Source of the DNA: an uncultured Blastococcus sp.
GTDB lineage: Bacteria > Actinomycetota > Actinomycetes > Mycobacteriales > Antricoccaceae
Length of the DNA stretch: 6,094 nucleotides
Direction of reading: 5' to 3'
NCBI GenBank assembly: GCA_946221975.1
Contig: CAMIGT010000098.1
Coordinates: 1-6,094 of the forward strand
The number at the start of each line of letters is the position of its first letter. Position 1 is the stretch's first letter. Of the stretch, positions 1 through 5,417 are shown piece by piece. The position numbers were made by a program, and so were the translations under genes. The notes under the pieces were generated by a model. That model did not search any database. It saw only the letters and a program-made list of their open reading frames with translations, and was not told where the DNA came from.

Positions 1-414
1 GTCCGCGCGACCGAAGACATCGGCGATGACCGAGTGGTCGATCACCAGCTCGGCGGGCGCCAGCGGGTTGATCTTGCTGGCGTCGCCGCCGAGGTTCGTC
101 ATGGCCTCGCGCATGGTGGCCAGGTCAACGACGCAGGGCACGCCGGTGAAGTCCTGCATGATGACGCGCGCCGGGGTGAACTGGATCTCGGTGCTGGGCT
201 CGGCATCGGCGTCCCACTTGCCAAGCGCTTCGATCTGCGCGGCGGTGACGTTGGCGCCGTCTTCGGTGCGCAGCAGGTTTTCGAGCAGGACCTTCAGGCT
301 GTACGGAAGTTTGCTCGACCCTTCGACCTTCTTGATATCGAAGATTTCATAGTCCGTGCCGTCGACATTCAGCGTCGTCTTGGCGCCGAAACTGTCTTTG
401 CTCGGGTTAGCCAC
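1..414 (-). CDS. acnA: Aconitate hydratase (AcnA/IRP1 type), N-terminal part, runs off the left edge
   Basis: This gene encodes the TCA-cycle enzyme that interconverts citrate and isocitrate through a [4Fe-4S] cluster. Reading the minus strand from GTG at 414-412 gives 138 codons, in frame to the window edge. The protein begins [15 protein letters not shown] and shows hallmarks of the AcnA family: [11 protein letters not shown] (residues 39-49), [15 protein letters not shown] (79-93), [12 protein letters not shown] (94-105), and [20 protein letters not shown] (115-134). Full-length members have about 900-940 residues, so only the first part of domain 1 is present. The cluster-binding cysteines lie outside the window. 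The start is supported by TAAGGAG six bases upstream and by the family-typical N-terminus. The gene is transcribed away from the acyl-CoA synthetase gene, across a 308-bp gap. The family call is near certain; completeness and activity cannot be judged here. Confidence 0.97.
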   Translation of the reverse strand, partial: MANPSKDSFGAKTTLNVDGTDYEIFDIKKVEGSSKLPYSLKVLLENLLRTEDGANVTAAQIEALGKWDADAEPSTEIQFTPARVIMQDFTGVPCVVDLATMREAMTNLGGDASKINPLAPAELVIDHSVIADVFGRAD

Positions 415-420
415 ACCGAT

Positions 421-427
421 CTCCTTA
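421..427 (-). promoter_or_regulatory. Ribosome binding site of aconitase
   Basis: On the minus strand, TAAGGAG is followed by the six-base spacer ATCGGT and then GTG. This near-ideal Shine-Dalgarno site fixes the GTG at 414 as the start. No good match to a -35/-10 pair was found upstream on this strand. TAGGCA (466-461, minus) and TAGGTT (545-540, minus) are only weak -10 candidates without -35 partners. Confidence 0.8.
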
Positions 428-596
428 CCAACTGTTGCGTTGCGGGCGCGCGTGCGTCCGTGCCTATCTTTCCGCACCTAACGCGCCCGGGAAAATCCGG
501 GTTAAACAAGCCGTCGGAGCGGCATCGGCATACCCCTCCAACCTACGCCCGATTGACCCCGGCGACCGGCCTGGTTGCCCACACTCTCGACCTGTT

Positions 597-652
597 CCTG
601 CGGCAGGTTTTGACCGTCTGGGACGTGCCCAAATGGTGGAAACCTGCGGCAG
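597..652. repeat. Paired CCTGCGGCAG dyads with enclosing inverted repeat; possible operator
   Basis: CCTGCGGCAGG at 597-607 is a palindrome with perfect 5-bp arms around one central base. Its first ten bases recur at 643-652 as CCTGCGGCAG, with a start-to-start distance of 46 bp. The inner flanks add a perfect 8-bp inverted repeat, GCAGGTTT (603-610) against AAACCTGC (640-647), separated by 29 bp. The pair lies 71-126 bp upstream of the acyl-CoA synthetase start and encloses a TTGACC hexamer (610-615). The arrangement would suit a dimeric repressor or activator acting on one or both divergent genes. That role is inferred; no known operator consensus is claimed. Confidence 0.4.
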
Positions 653-675
653 AAGCGTCGAGCCTCGGCCTTCGG

Positions 676-685
676 CGCTAGGCTC
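676..685 (+). promoter_or_regulatory. Candidate -10 element for acyl-CoA synthetase (TAGGCT within CGCTAGGCTC)
   Basis: TAGGCT at 679-684 fits the actinobacterial -10 pattern TANNNT. It lies 44 bp before the ATG at 723, implying a leader of roughly 30 nt. The same ten bases, CGCTAGGCTC, occur upstream of fabG at 5377-5386. No convincing -35 box is found 16-18 bp upstream, so the call rests on the -10, its position and the second copy. Confidence 0.35.
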
Positions 686-711
686 ACACCAACTCGCCAC
701 CGATGCGACCC

Positions 712-717
712 GAGGAG
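712..717 (+). promoter_or_regulatory. Ribosome binding site that fixes the acyl-CoA synthetase start
   Basis: GAGGAG stands five bases before ATG 723. The same reading frame is open back to an ATG at 435 and has another ATG at 633, but neither has a comparable site, and the protein they would add does not resemble this family. Confidence 0.8.
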
Positions 718-722
718 TTCTC

Positions 723-2255
723 ATGCGTGTCCCACTGACCCTGCAGCACTTCATCGACCGCGCTGAGACGATCTACCACGATCGCCAGGCGATCATCGAC
801 GAGCCGAACCAGCCGGCACCGCCGCTCGACATCACCTGGGGTGAGCTGGCGCGCCGGGCTCGCGCCGTCAAGGCCGGTCTCGACGAGCTCGGCATCGGGC
901 CGGGCGAGCGCGTCGGAATCGTCAGCCACAACGCGGGCCGCATGTTCGAGCTCTTCTACTCCGTGCCGACCAGCGGCCGGATCTACGTGCCGATCAACTT
1001 CCGGCTGCGTCCGGACGAGGTGCAGTTCATCGTCGAACACTCCGGGTGCACCGTGCTGCTCGTCGACGAGGAGCTGGCCGAGGACCTGAAGCCGGTCTAC
1101 GCCAAGCACAAGTTCATCATCGGCAAGGAGAGCGACGAGGCGCTGCTGCGCTTCGACACCGACTTCACTGCGTGGGAGCAGGACGAGGACGCCCCGGCGG
1201 TCATCAACTACACCTCGGGTACGACGTCCAACCCGAAGGGCGTCGTACAGACCCACCGGTCGCTGTGGGTCAACGCGACAACGTTCGCGATGCACATGGG
1301 CGTCAACGACAAGGACGTCTATCTGCACACCCTGCCGCTGTTTCACTGCAACGGCTGGGGGATGGGCTTCTCCACCACCGCGTTCGGCGTACCGCAGGTC
1401 ATGTTGCGCAAGGTCGACGGCGCGGAGATTCTGCGTCGCGTCGAGCAGCACGGGCTCACCCTCGCCTGCGGCGCGCCGGCGGTGTGGAACATGACGCTCG
1501 ATGCCGCCAAGGAGTGGGACGGTGAGATCCCCGGAAAGGGCACGATGCGCATCGTCGTTGCCGGCGCCGCACCGCCCACCAAGACGATCGCCCGGGTCGG
1601 TGACGAGCTGGGCTGGCAGTTCAACCAGATCTACGGGCTCACCGAGACCGCGCCGCTGCTGACCATCAACCGGCTGCGCAAGGAAGACGAGGGCAAGTCC
1701 TCGGAGGAGCAGGCGGCGTTACTCGCGATGGCCGGACAGCCGGCGCTCGGTGTGGACCTGGAGATCGACGAGGGCGGCGAGGTCCTCGCGCGCTCCAACG
1801 TCGTGATGGACCGCTACTGGGAGAACCCGGACGCGACGGCCGAAGCGCTTGAGGGTGGCTACTTCCACACCGGTGACGGCGGCACGATCGATGACCACGG
1901 CTACCTGACGATCTCTGACCGCAAGAAGGACATCATCATCACCGGCGGCGAGAACGTCAGCTCGATCGAGGTCGAGGACGTGATCTTCAGCCACCCTGAC
2001 GTCGACGAGGTCGCGGTCATCGGCGTACCGGACGAGAAGTGGGGCGAGACCATCAAGGCGCTGGTCGTCACCCGACCCGGCGCCGAGGTCAGCGAACAGG
2101 ACCTCATCGCGCTGTCGAAGAAGAAGCTCGCCGGCTACAAGGCCCCGACCTCGGTGGAGTTCCGCGACGAGATCCCGCGGACCGCGACCGGCAAGGTGCA
2201 GAAGTTCAAGCTCCGCCAGCCGTACTGGGAGGGCCGCGACCGCCAGGTCAACTAG
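723..2255 (+). CDS. Acyl-CoA synthetase (AMP-dependent fatty-acid/medium-chain acyl-CoA ligase)
   Basis: This 510-residue cytosolic enzyme of the ANL superfamily should activate a carboxylic acid with ATP to acyl-AMP, then transfer it to CoA. The adenylation motifs are in order: P-loop YTSGTTSNPKG (residues 163-173), YGLTET (304-309), YFHTGD (380-385), ISDRKKDIIITGGENVSSIE (397-416), and PRTATGKVQK (485-494) with the expected catalytic lysine K491. The length is normal for the family. ATG 723 was chosen because GAGGAG lies five bases upstream and the protein begins with a typical N-terminal stretch (LTLQHFIDRAETIY). The residue after TGD is Gly (TGDGG), where TGDLG or TGDVG is more usual. The substrate cannot be read from sequence; medium- or long-chain fatty acids and aromatic acids all occur in related groups. 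The gene occupies the place held in M. tuberculosis by Rv1476-ripA-ripB. It appears monocistronic or weakly linked to moxR (141-bp gap). Family call strong, substrate unknown. Confidence 0.95.
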   Translation: MRVPLTLQHFIDRAETIYHDRQAIIDEPNQPAPPLDITWGELARRARAVKAGLDELGIGPGERVGIVSHNAGRMFELFYSVPTSGRIYVPINFRLRPDEVQFIVEHSGCTVLLVDEELAEDLKPVYAKHKFIIGKESDEALLRFDTDFTAWEQDEDAPAVINYTSGTTSNPKGVVQTHRSLWVNATTFAMHMGVNDKDVYLHTLPLFHCNGWGMGFSTTAFGVPQVMLRKVDGAEILRRVEQHGLTLACGAPAVWNMTLDAAKEWDGEIPGKGTMRIVVAGAAPPTKTIARVGDELGWQFNQIYGLTETAPLLTINRLRKEDEGKSSEEQAALLAMAGQPALGVDLEIDEGGEVLARSNVVMDRYWENPDATAEALEGGYFHTGDGGTIDDHGYLTISDRKKDIIITGGENVSSIEVEDVIFSHPDVDEVAVIGVPDEKWGETIKALVVTRPGAEVSEQDLIALSKKKLAGYKAPTSVEFRDEIPRTATGKVQKFKLRQPYWEGRDRQVN

Positions 2256-2272
2256 CACCCGACGGAACCTAT

Positions 2273-2325
2273 GAGCACGGTGGGTCGTCTTCACAGGGCG
2301 ATCTCACCGGCGCAGTACCGTGCTC
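2273..2325. repeat. Perfect 9-bp inverted repeat between acyl-CoA synthetase and moxR
   Basis: GAGCACGGT (2273-2281) is the exact reverse complement of ACCGTGCTC (2317-2325). The 35-base loop makes it wide for a simple terminator, and no T-run follows. G-T wobbles could extend it by one pair at each end. A second, competing stem, CACCG (2305-2309) with CGGTG (2325-2329), overlaps the 3' arm, so both could not form fully at once. TACCGT (2316-2321) overlaps the 3' arm and matches the TANNNT -10 pattern, without a well-placed -35. It may be a transcript end, a leader structure for moxR or a protein-binding dyad. Confidence 0.4.
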
Positions 2326-2384
2326 GGTGGAACAATGACTTGTACGCCGACCCTGGCTCGCGGCTGACGCGTGCCTAGCCCCCG

Positions 2385-2390
2385 AAGGAG
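2385..2390 (+). promoter_or_regulatory. Ribosome binding site that points to a TTG start for moxR
   Basis: AAGGAG directly abuts the in-frame ATG at 2391, leaving no spacer. It lies six bases before the in-frame TTG at 2397, which is a normal distance. The site therefore favours TTG 2397, two codons downstream, over the ATG. Confidence 0.7.
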
Positions 2391-2396
2391 ATGGGT

Positions 2397-3467
2397 TTGA
2401 GCAACCCGACCCCCACCCCGGCCCGCACCGCAAACGCGCTCGAACGAGCGATGGTCGAGGTGAAGAAGGTGATCGTCGGCCAAGACCGACTGATCGAGCG
2501 CATGCTGGTCAGCCTGTTGGCCAAGGGCCACATCCTGCTCGAGGGCGTACCCGGCGTGGCCAAGACGCTCGCCGTCGAGACGCTGGCGCGCACCGTCGGC
2601 GGCTCCTTCGCCCGTCTGCAGTTCACCCCCGACCTCGTGCCGGCCGACATCATCGGCACCCGGATCTACCGTCCGGGCAGCGACGAGTTCCAGACCGAGC
2701 TCGGCCCGGTCTTCGCCAACTTCGTGCTGACCGATGAGATCAACCGCGCCCCGGCGAAGGTGCAGTCGGCGCTGCTGGAGGTCATGGCCGAGAAACAGGT
2801 CTCGATCGGCGGCGTGACCCACGCGATGCCGCAGCCGTTCCTGGTGATGGCCACGCAGAACCCGATCGAGTCCGAGGGCGTCTACCCGCTGCCGGAGGCG
2901 CAGCGCGACCGCTTCCTGATGAAGATCAACGTCGAGTACCCGACGGTCGAGGAAGAGCGCGAGATCATCTACCGGATGGGGGTCGAGCCCCCCGTCGCCG
3001 AGCCGGTGATGAGCATCGAGGAGCTCGCCGAGCTGCAGCGCCAGGCCGGCAAGGTGTTCGTGCACCACGCCCTCGTCGATTACGTCGTCCGCGTCGTCTT
3101 TGCGACACGTACGCCGAAGGACCTCGGCCTGCAGGACGTCGCGCAATGGGTCAGCTACGGAGCCAGCCCGCGCGCCTCACTTGGCATCATCGCTGCCGCC
3201 CGGGGAATGGCCCTGGTGCGCGGCCGCGACTACGTCCTGCCGCAGGATGTCCTGGACGTCTCCGGTGACGTCCTGCGTCACCGCCTCGTGCTGTCCTACG
3301 ACGCGCTTGCCGATTCGGTCCCGGCCGACCACATCGTGCGCCGGATCCTGTCGTCGGTGCCGGTACCGCAGGTCTCGGCTCGCCCCAGCGGGCAGCAGGG
3401 CATGTCGCGCGGCCCGCAGGGTCCTCGCCCGGCGGGAAGCCCGCAGCAGGCTCCGCGCAGCGCATGA
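2397..3467 (+). CDS. moxR: MoxR-family AAA+ ATPase
   Basis: This cytosolic AAA+ ATPase (356 residues from TTG 2397) belongs to the MoxR family, which works with vWA-domain partners in chaperone-like maturation of envelope or metal-dependent proteins. Visible motifs: Walker A GVPGVAKT (50-57), Walker B LTDEIN (111-116, D113/E114), sensor 1 MATQNP with N155, arginine-finger region LPEAQRDRF (165-173), and sensor 2 GASPRA with R259. The catalytic core thus looks intact. A lid domain follows to about residue 325. A low-complexity tail rich in Pro, Gly, Gln and Arg fills roughly 326-356. TTG 2397 is preferred over ATG 2391 because of Shine-Dalgarno spacing; the difference is two residues. The TGA stop overlaps an ATG (ATGA, 3464-3467), and the DUF58 gene starts 14 bases after the stop, so the two are surely co-transcribed. 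By position and family this corresponds to M. tuberculosis moxR1 (Rv1479); that orthology is inferred from remembered synteny. Confidence 0.95.
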   Translation: MSNPTPTPARTANALERAMVEVKKVIVGQDRLIERMLVSLLAKGHILLEGVPGVAKTLAVETLARTVGGSFARLQFTPDLVPADIIGTRIYRPGSDEFQTELGPVFANFVLTDEINRAPAKVQSALLEVMAEKQVSIGGVTHAMPQPFLVMATQNPIESEGVYPLPEAQRDRFLMKINVEYPTVEEEREIIYRMGVEPPVAEPVMSIEELAELQRQAGKVFVHHALVDYVVRVVFATRTPKDLGLQDVAQWVSYGASPRASLGIIAAARGMALVRGRDYVLPQDVLDVSGDVLRHRLVLSYDALADSVPADHIVRRILSSVPVPQVSARPSGQQGMSRGPQGPRPAGSPQQAPRSA

Positions 3468-3484
3468 CGATCGAGACGGCATGA
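3464..3484 (+). other. Six-codon overlapping frame at the moxR/DUF58 junction
   Basis: ATG 3464 overlaps the moxR stop (ATGA). It opens a frame of only six codons (MTIETA) that ends at TGA 3482-3484, which in turn overlaps ATG 3481 of the DUF58 gene (ATGA again). The frame could pass terminating ribosomes from moxR to DUF58, which has only a weak SD (GAGA, 3473-3476) of its own. It may equally be chance; no protein function is suggested. Confidence 0.25.
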
Positions 3485-4413
3485 GTGGTATCTCCGGCCC
3501 GCCGCCAAGCCTGAAGGACGACAAGGCCGAGGTCGTGCTGCGCAAGCTTGAGATGACGGTCAAGCAGAAGCTTGACGGTCTGCTCTTCGGCAACCACCTC
3601 GGGCTCGTCCCCGGCCCGGGCAGCGAAGCGGGCGAGTCGCGGGTGTATCACCCCGGCGACGACGTACGCCGCATGGACTGGTACGTCACGGCGCGCACGA
3701 CCACGCCGTACGTGCGCGAGACGATCGCCGACCGTGAGCTGGAGACGTGGATCGTCGTCGACCTGTCTGCAAGCCTGGACTTCGGTACCGCGAACGTGGA
3801 GAAACGTGACCTGGCAGTGGCCGCGGCGGCCGCGTTCGTCTACATCACCCAGCACGGCGGAAACCGGGTCGGCGCGATCATCGCGACCGGCGAGGAGACG
3901 ATCCGCGTCCCAGCACAGTCGGGCAAAGCGCACGGTGACTGGCTGATCCGCAAGATCATCGAGACCCCCCGCGCGGAGGACGGCACCCGCGGCGACCTCG
4001 CCGCGACGCTGGAGGAGCTGCGGCGTCCCCAGCGGCGTCGCGGGCTGATCGTGGTCATCAGCGACTTCCTCGGCGCGCCGACGTGGGTGCGGCCGATGAC
4101 CGGCCTGCAGGCCCGGCACGACCTGATCGGCGTGGAGATCGTCGATCCGCGCGAGCTGGAGCTGCCCAACATCGGACTGGTGACGCTGACCGATCCGGAG
4201 ACCGGCCAGACGGTCGAGGTACAGACCGCCGACAAGGGCCTGCGCACCAGGTTCGCGGAGGAAGCTCGCCTGCAGCGAGCCGAGATCGCCACCGGTCTGC
4301 GGCGGGCCGGCGCCGGGCATCTGCGGCTGCGCACCGACCGCGACTGGTTACTCGACGTGATGCGCTACGTCGCGAACCGCCGCCGAGGCGCCCCAGGAGG
4401 TGCGCTGCGATGA
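3481..4413 (+). CDS. DUF58 domain protein, partner of MoxR
   Basis: This 310-residue soluble protein carries the DUF58 signature YHPGDDVRRMDW (residues 56-67) and, just before it, the typical lead-in LDGLLFGNHLGLVPGPGSE (31-49). A vWA-like fold follows, with strand and metal-site-like motif IVVDLSASLDFG (91-102), whose D94, S96 and S98 fit DxSxS. A second acidic strand is IVVISDF (190-196, D195). No signal peptide or membrane segment is seen. The family is almost always encoded beside moxR and is taken as its adaptor or substrate-recruiting partner; the molecular role is not settled. ATG 3481 is chosen because no other in-frame start lies between it and codons well inside moxR. The stop overlaps the next start (ATGA, 4410-4413), indicating translational coupling. 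By position it matches M. tuberculosis Rv1480. Confidence 0.93.
   Translation: MSGISGPPPSLKDDKAEVVLRKLEMTVKQKLDGLLFGNHLGLVPGPGSEAGESRVYHPGDDVRRMDWYVTARTTTPYVRETIADRELETWIVVDLSASLDFGTANVEKRDLAVAAAAAFVYITQHGGNRVGAIIATGEETIRVPAQSGKAHGDWLIRKIIETPRAEDGTRGDLAATLEELRRPQRRRGLIVVISDFLGAPTWVRPMTGLQARHDLIGVEIVDPRELELPNIGLVTLTDPETGQTVEVQTADKGLRTRFAEEARLQRAEIATGLRRAGAGHLRLRTDRDWLLDVMRYVANRRRGAPGGALR
4395..4400 (+). promoter_or_regulatory. Ribosome binding site of the vWA gene, inside DUF58
   Basis: AGGAGG, a full anti-SD match, lies nine bases before ATG 4410, within the last codons of the DUF58 gene. With the ATGA overlap it supports coupled but independently strong initiation. Confidence 0.7.
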
Positions 4414-5366
4414 AGTTTCTCTCCCCGGTATGGCTGCTGCTGCTGATCGGCGTACTGCTGCTGATCGCCCTATATCTCGTCCTGCAGCTGCGGCGCAAGA
4501 AGTACGCCGCGCGCTTCACCAACGTCGACCTGCTCGGCAAGATCGCACCCAGGCGCCCTGGCTGGCGTCGCCACGTCGCGTTCGGGCTCCTGGCCCTCGC
4601 GCTCGTCGCGTTCACCGGGGCGATGGCCGTGCCGGCCGCAGAGGTCAAGGTGCCGCGCAACCAGGCGACCGTCTGCATGGCGCTGGACGTCTCGCTGTCG
4701 ATGGAGGCCGAGGACATCAAGCCCAACCGGTTCGAGGCGATGAAGGAGTCGGCGATCCAGTTCGTCGACGAGCTGCCCCAGGGCATCAACCTCGGCTTGG
4801 TGTCGTTCGCCGGCACTGCGGCCGTCCTGCAGCAGCCGACCATCGACCGCGCCGTGGTCACCAGCGCCATCGAGGACCTGCAGCTCGACCAGGCCACCGC
4901 GACCGGTGAGGCGATCTTCGCCTGTCTGCAGTCGATCTCAAACTTCCAGAAGGGCACCGAGACCGAGGACGGCGAGCCGGCGGCGGCCCGCATCGTGCTG
5001 CTGTCCGACGGCTACCAGACGGTCGGCCGAGATGTCGACTCGGCGATCGAGGCGGCGAAGGAGGCCAAGATCCCGGTCTCGACGATCGCCTTCGGCACCG
5101 ACAGCGGGACCATCGAGAACGACGGCGAGAACATCCCGGTGCCGGTCGACAAGGAGAAGATGAAGCAGGTCGCCGAGGAGACCGGCGGCACGTACTTCAG
5201 CGCCGAGAGTGCCGGTGAGATCAGCAAGGTCTGGGAAGACATCGGCGAGCAGATCGGCTACACCTACGAGTTCCAGCCGGTCACGACCCGGTTTGTGGGT
5301 GCCGGACTCGTGCTTGCCTTTCTGGCCACCGGCGCGGCGCTGCTGTGGACCAACCGCCTGCTCTGA
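4410..5366 (+). CDS. Membrane-anchored vWA-domain protein (BatA-like)
   Basis: This 318-residue membrane protein has a hydrophobic segment at about residues 7-26, a strongly basic loop (28-54, rich in Arg/Lys), a second segment at about 55-77, a vWA domain at about 86-285, and a final segment at about 296-314 with a five-residue tail. The positive-inside rule puts the basic loop in the cytoplasm and the vWA domain outside. The metal-ion-dependent adhesion site looks complete: DVSLS (D93, S95, S97), T163 in TATGEA, and D200 in LLSDG. This layout is that of BatA-type proteins encoded with MoxR and DUF58 (M. tuberculosis Rv1481 by position). A role in binding or presenting envelope clients to the MoxR system is inferred. 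The start is set by AGGAGG and the ATGA overlap with DUF58. No second vWA gene (BatB-like) or TPR gene follows, so the unit is a minimal three-gene form. Confidence 0.93.
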   Translation: MKFLSPVWLLLLIGVLLLIALYLVLQLRRKKYAARFTNVDLLGKIAPRRPGWRRHVAFGLLALALVAFTGAMAVPAAEVKVPRNQATVCMALDVSLSMEAEDIKPNRFEAMKESAIQFVDELPQGINLGLVSFAGTAAVLQQPTIDRAVVTSAIEDLQLDQATATGEAIFACLQSISNFQKGTETEDGEPAAARIVLLSDGYQTVGRDVDSAIEAAKEAKIPVSTIAFGTDSGTIENDGENIPVPVDKEKMKQVAEETGGTYFSAESAGEISKVWEDIGEQIGYTYEFQPVTTRFVGAGLVLAFLATGAALLWTNRLL

Positions 5367-5376
5367 GTCGCCGCGC

Positions 5377-5386
5377 CGCTAGGCTC
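5377..5386 (+). promoter_or_regulatory. Candidate -10 element for fabG (TAGGCT within CGCTAGGCTC)
   Basis: TAGGCT (5380-5385) sits in the 51-bp gap after the vWA gene, 38 bp before GTG 5418, implying a leader of about 25 nt. The same ten bases occur upstream of the acyl-CoA synthetase gene (676-685). No good -35 box is seen at the normal spacing. If real, fabG has its own promoter besides any read-through from the moxR unit. Confidence 0.4.
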
Positions 5387-5407
5387 GCAGGGAGCCGACG
5401 CATCGAT

Positions 5408-5414
5408 GGAGGAG
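5408..5414 (+). promoter_or_regulatory. Ribosome binding site of fabG
   Basis: GGAGGAG is followed by CCC and GTG 5418; counted from the GGAGG core (5408-5412) the spacing is five bases. An in-frame ATG at 5406 would add only four residues (MEEP) and overlaps the site itself. Its own candidate, AGGGAG (5389-5394), is 11 bases away, so GTG is preferred. Confidence 0.65.
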
Positions 5415-5417
5415 CCC

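Larger units (their letters stand above)
415..722. other. Divergent intergenic region between aconitase and acyl-CoA synthetase
   Basis: This 308-bp stretch separates two divergent genes, so it should hold the promoters of both. Open frames cross it, but none has family-like protein sequence or a good ribosome site. What can be seen: a short hairpin with CCCGG arms (486-490 and 497-501) around a six-base loop, not followed by a T-run; two TTGACC hexamers on the plus strand (553-558 and 610-615) that resemble -35 boxes but have no good -10 at 16-18 bp; a pair of CCTGCGGCAG dyads (597-652); and a TAGGCT -10-like element (679-684). No RNA gene is recognisable. Promoter assignments here are inference. 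Confidence 0.6.

Noticed and set aside
486..501. CCCGG-GAAAAT-CCGGG hairpin as a terminator
   Set aside because: The stem is only five pairs, no T-run follows on either strand, and it lies in a divergent promoter region where no transcript should end.
553..615. Two TTGACC hexamers (553-558, 610-615) as -35 boxes
   Set aside because: Neither has a TANNNT hexamer at 16-18 bp downstream, so no full promoter can be called.
34..681. Plus-strand open frame across the aconitase N-terminus and intergenic region
   Set aside because: It is antisense to an unmistakable aconitase sequence and has no family resemblance.
435..722. N-terminal extension of the acyl-CoA synthetase from ATG 435 or ATG 633
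   Set aside because: The frame is open, but the extra residues do not resemble the family and neither start has a good ribosome site. GAGGAG at 712-717 clearly serves ATG 723.
684..1451. Long minus-strand open frame opposite the acyl-CoA synthetase
   Set aside because: It is an antisense shadow of a strongly supported gene, with His/Arg/Val/Asp-rich composition and no recognisable motif.
2340..2368. TTGTAC at 2340-2345 as a -35 box of a moxR promoter
   Set aside because: The bases at the proper -10 distance (around 2363-2368) are GCTGAC, which does not fit.
3100..3480. Extension of DUF58 back into moxR from ATG 3100
   Set aside because: It would overlap moxR for hundreds of bases with arginine/serine/alanine-rich sequence typical of a shifted frame in GC-rich DNA; the family domain begins after ATG 3481.
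3187..4320. 377-codon minus-strand open frame opposite moxR/DUF58
   Set aside because: Long antisense frames are expected at this GC content; no domain signature or ribosome site was seen, and the plus strand is fully explained.
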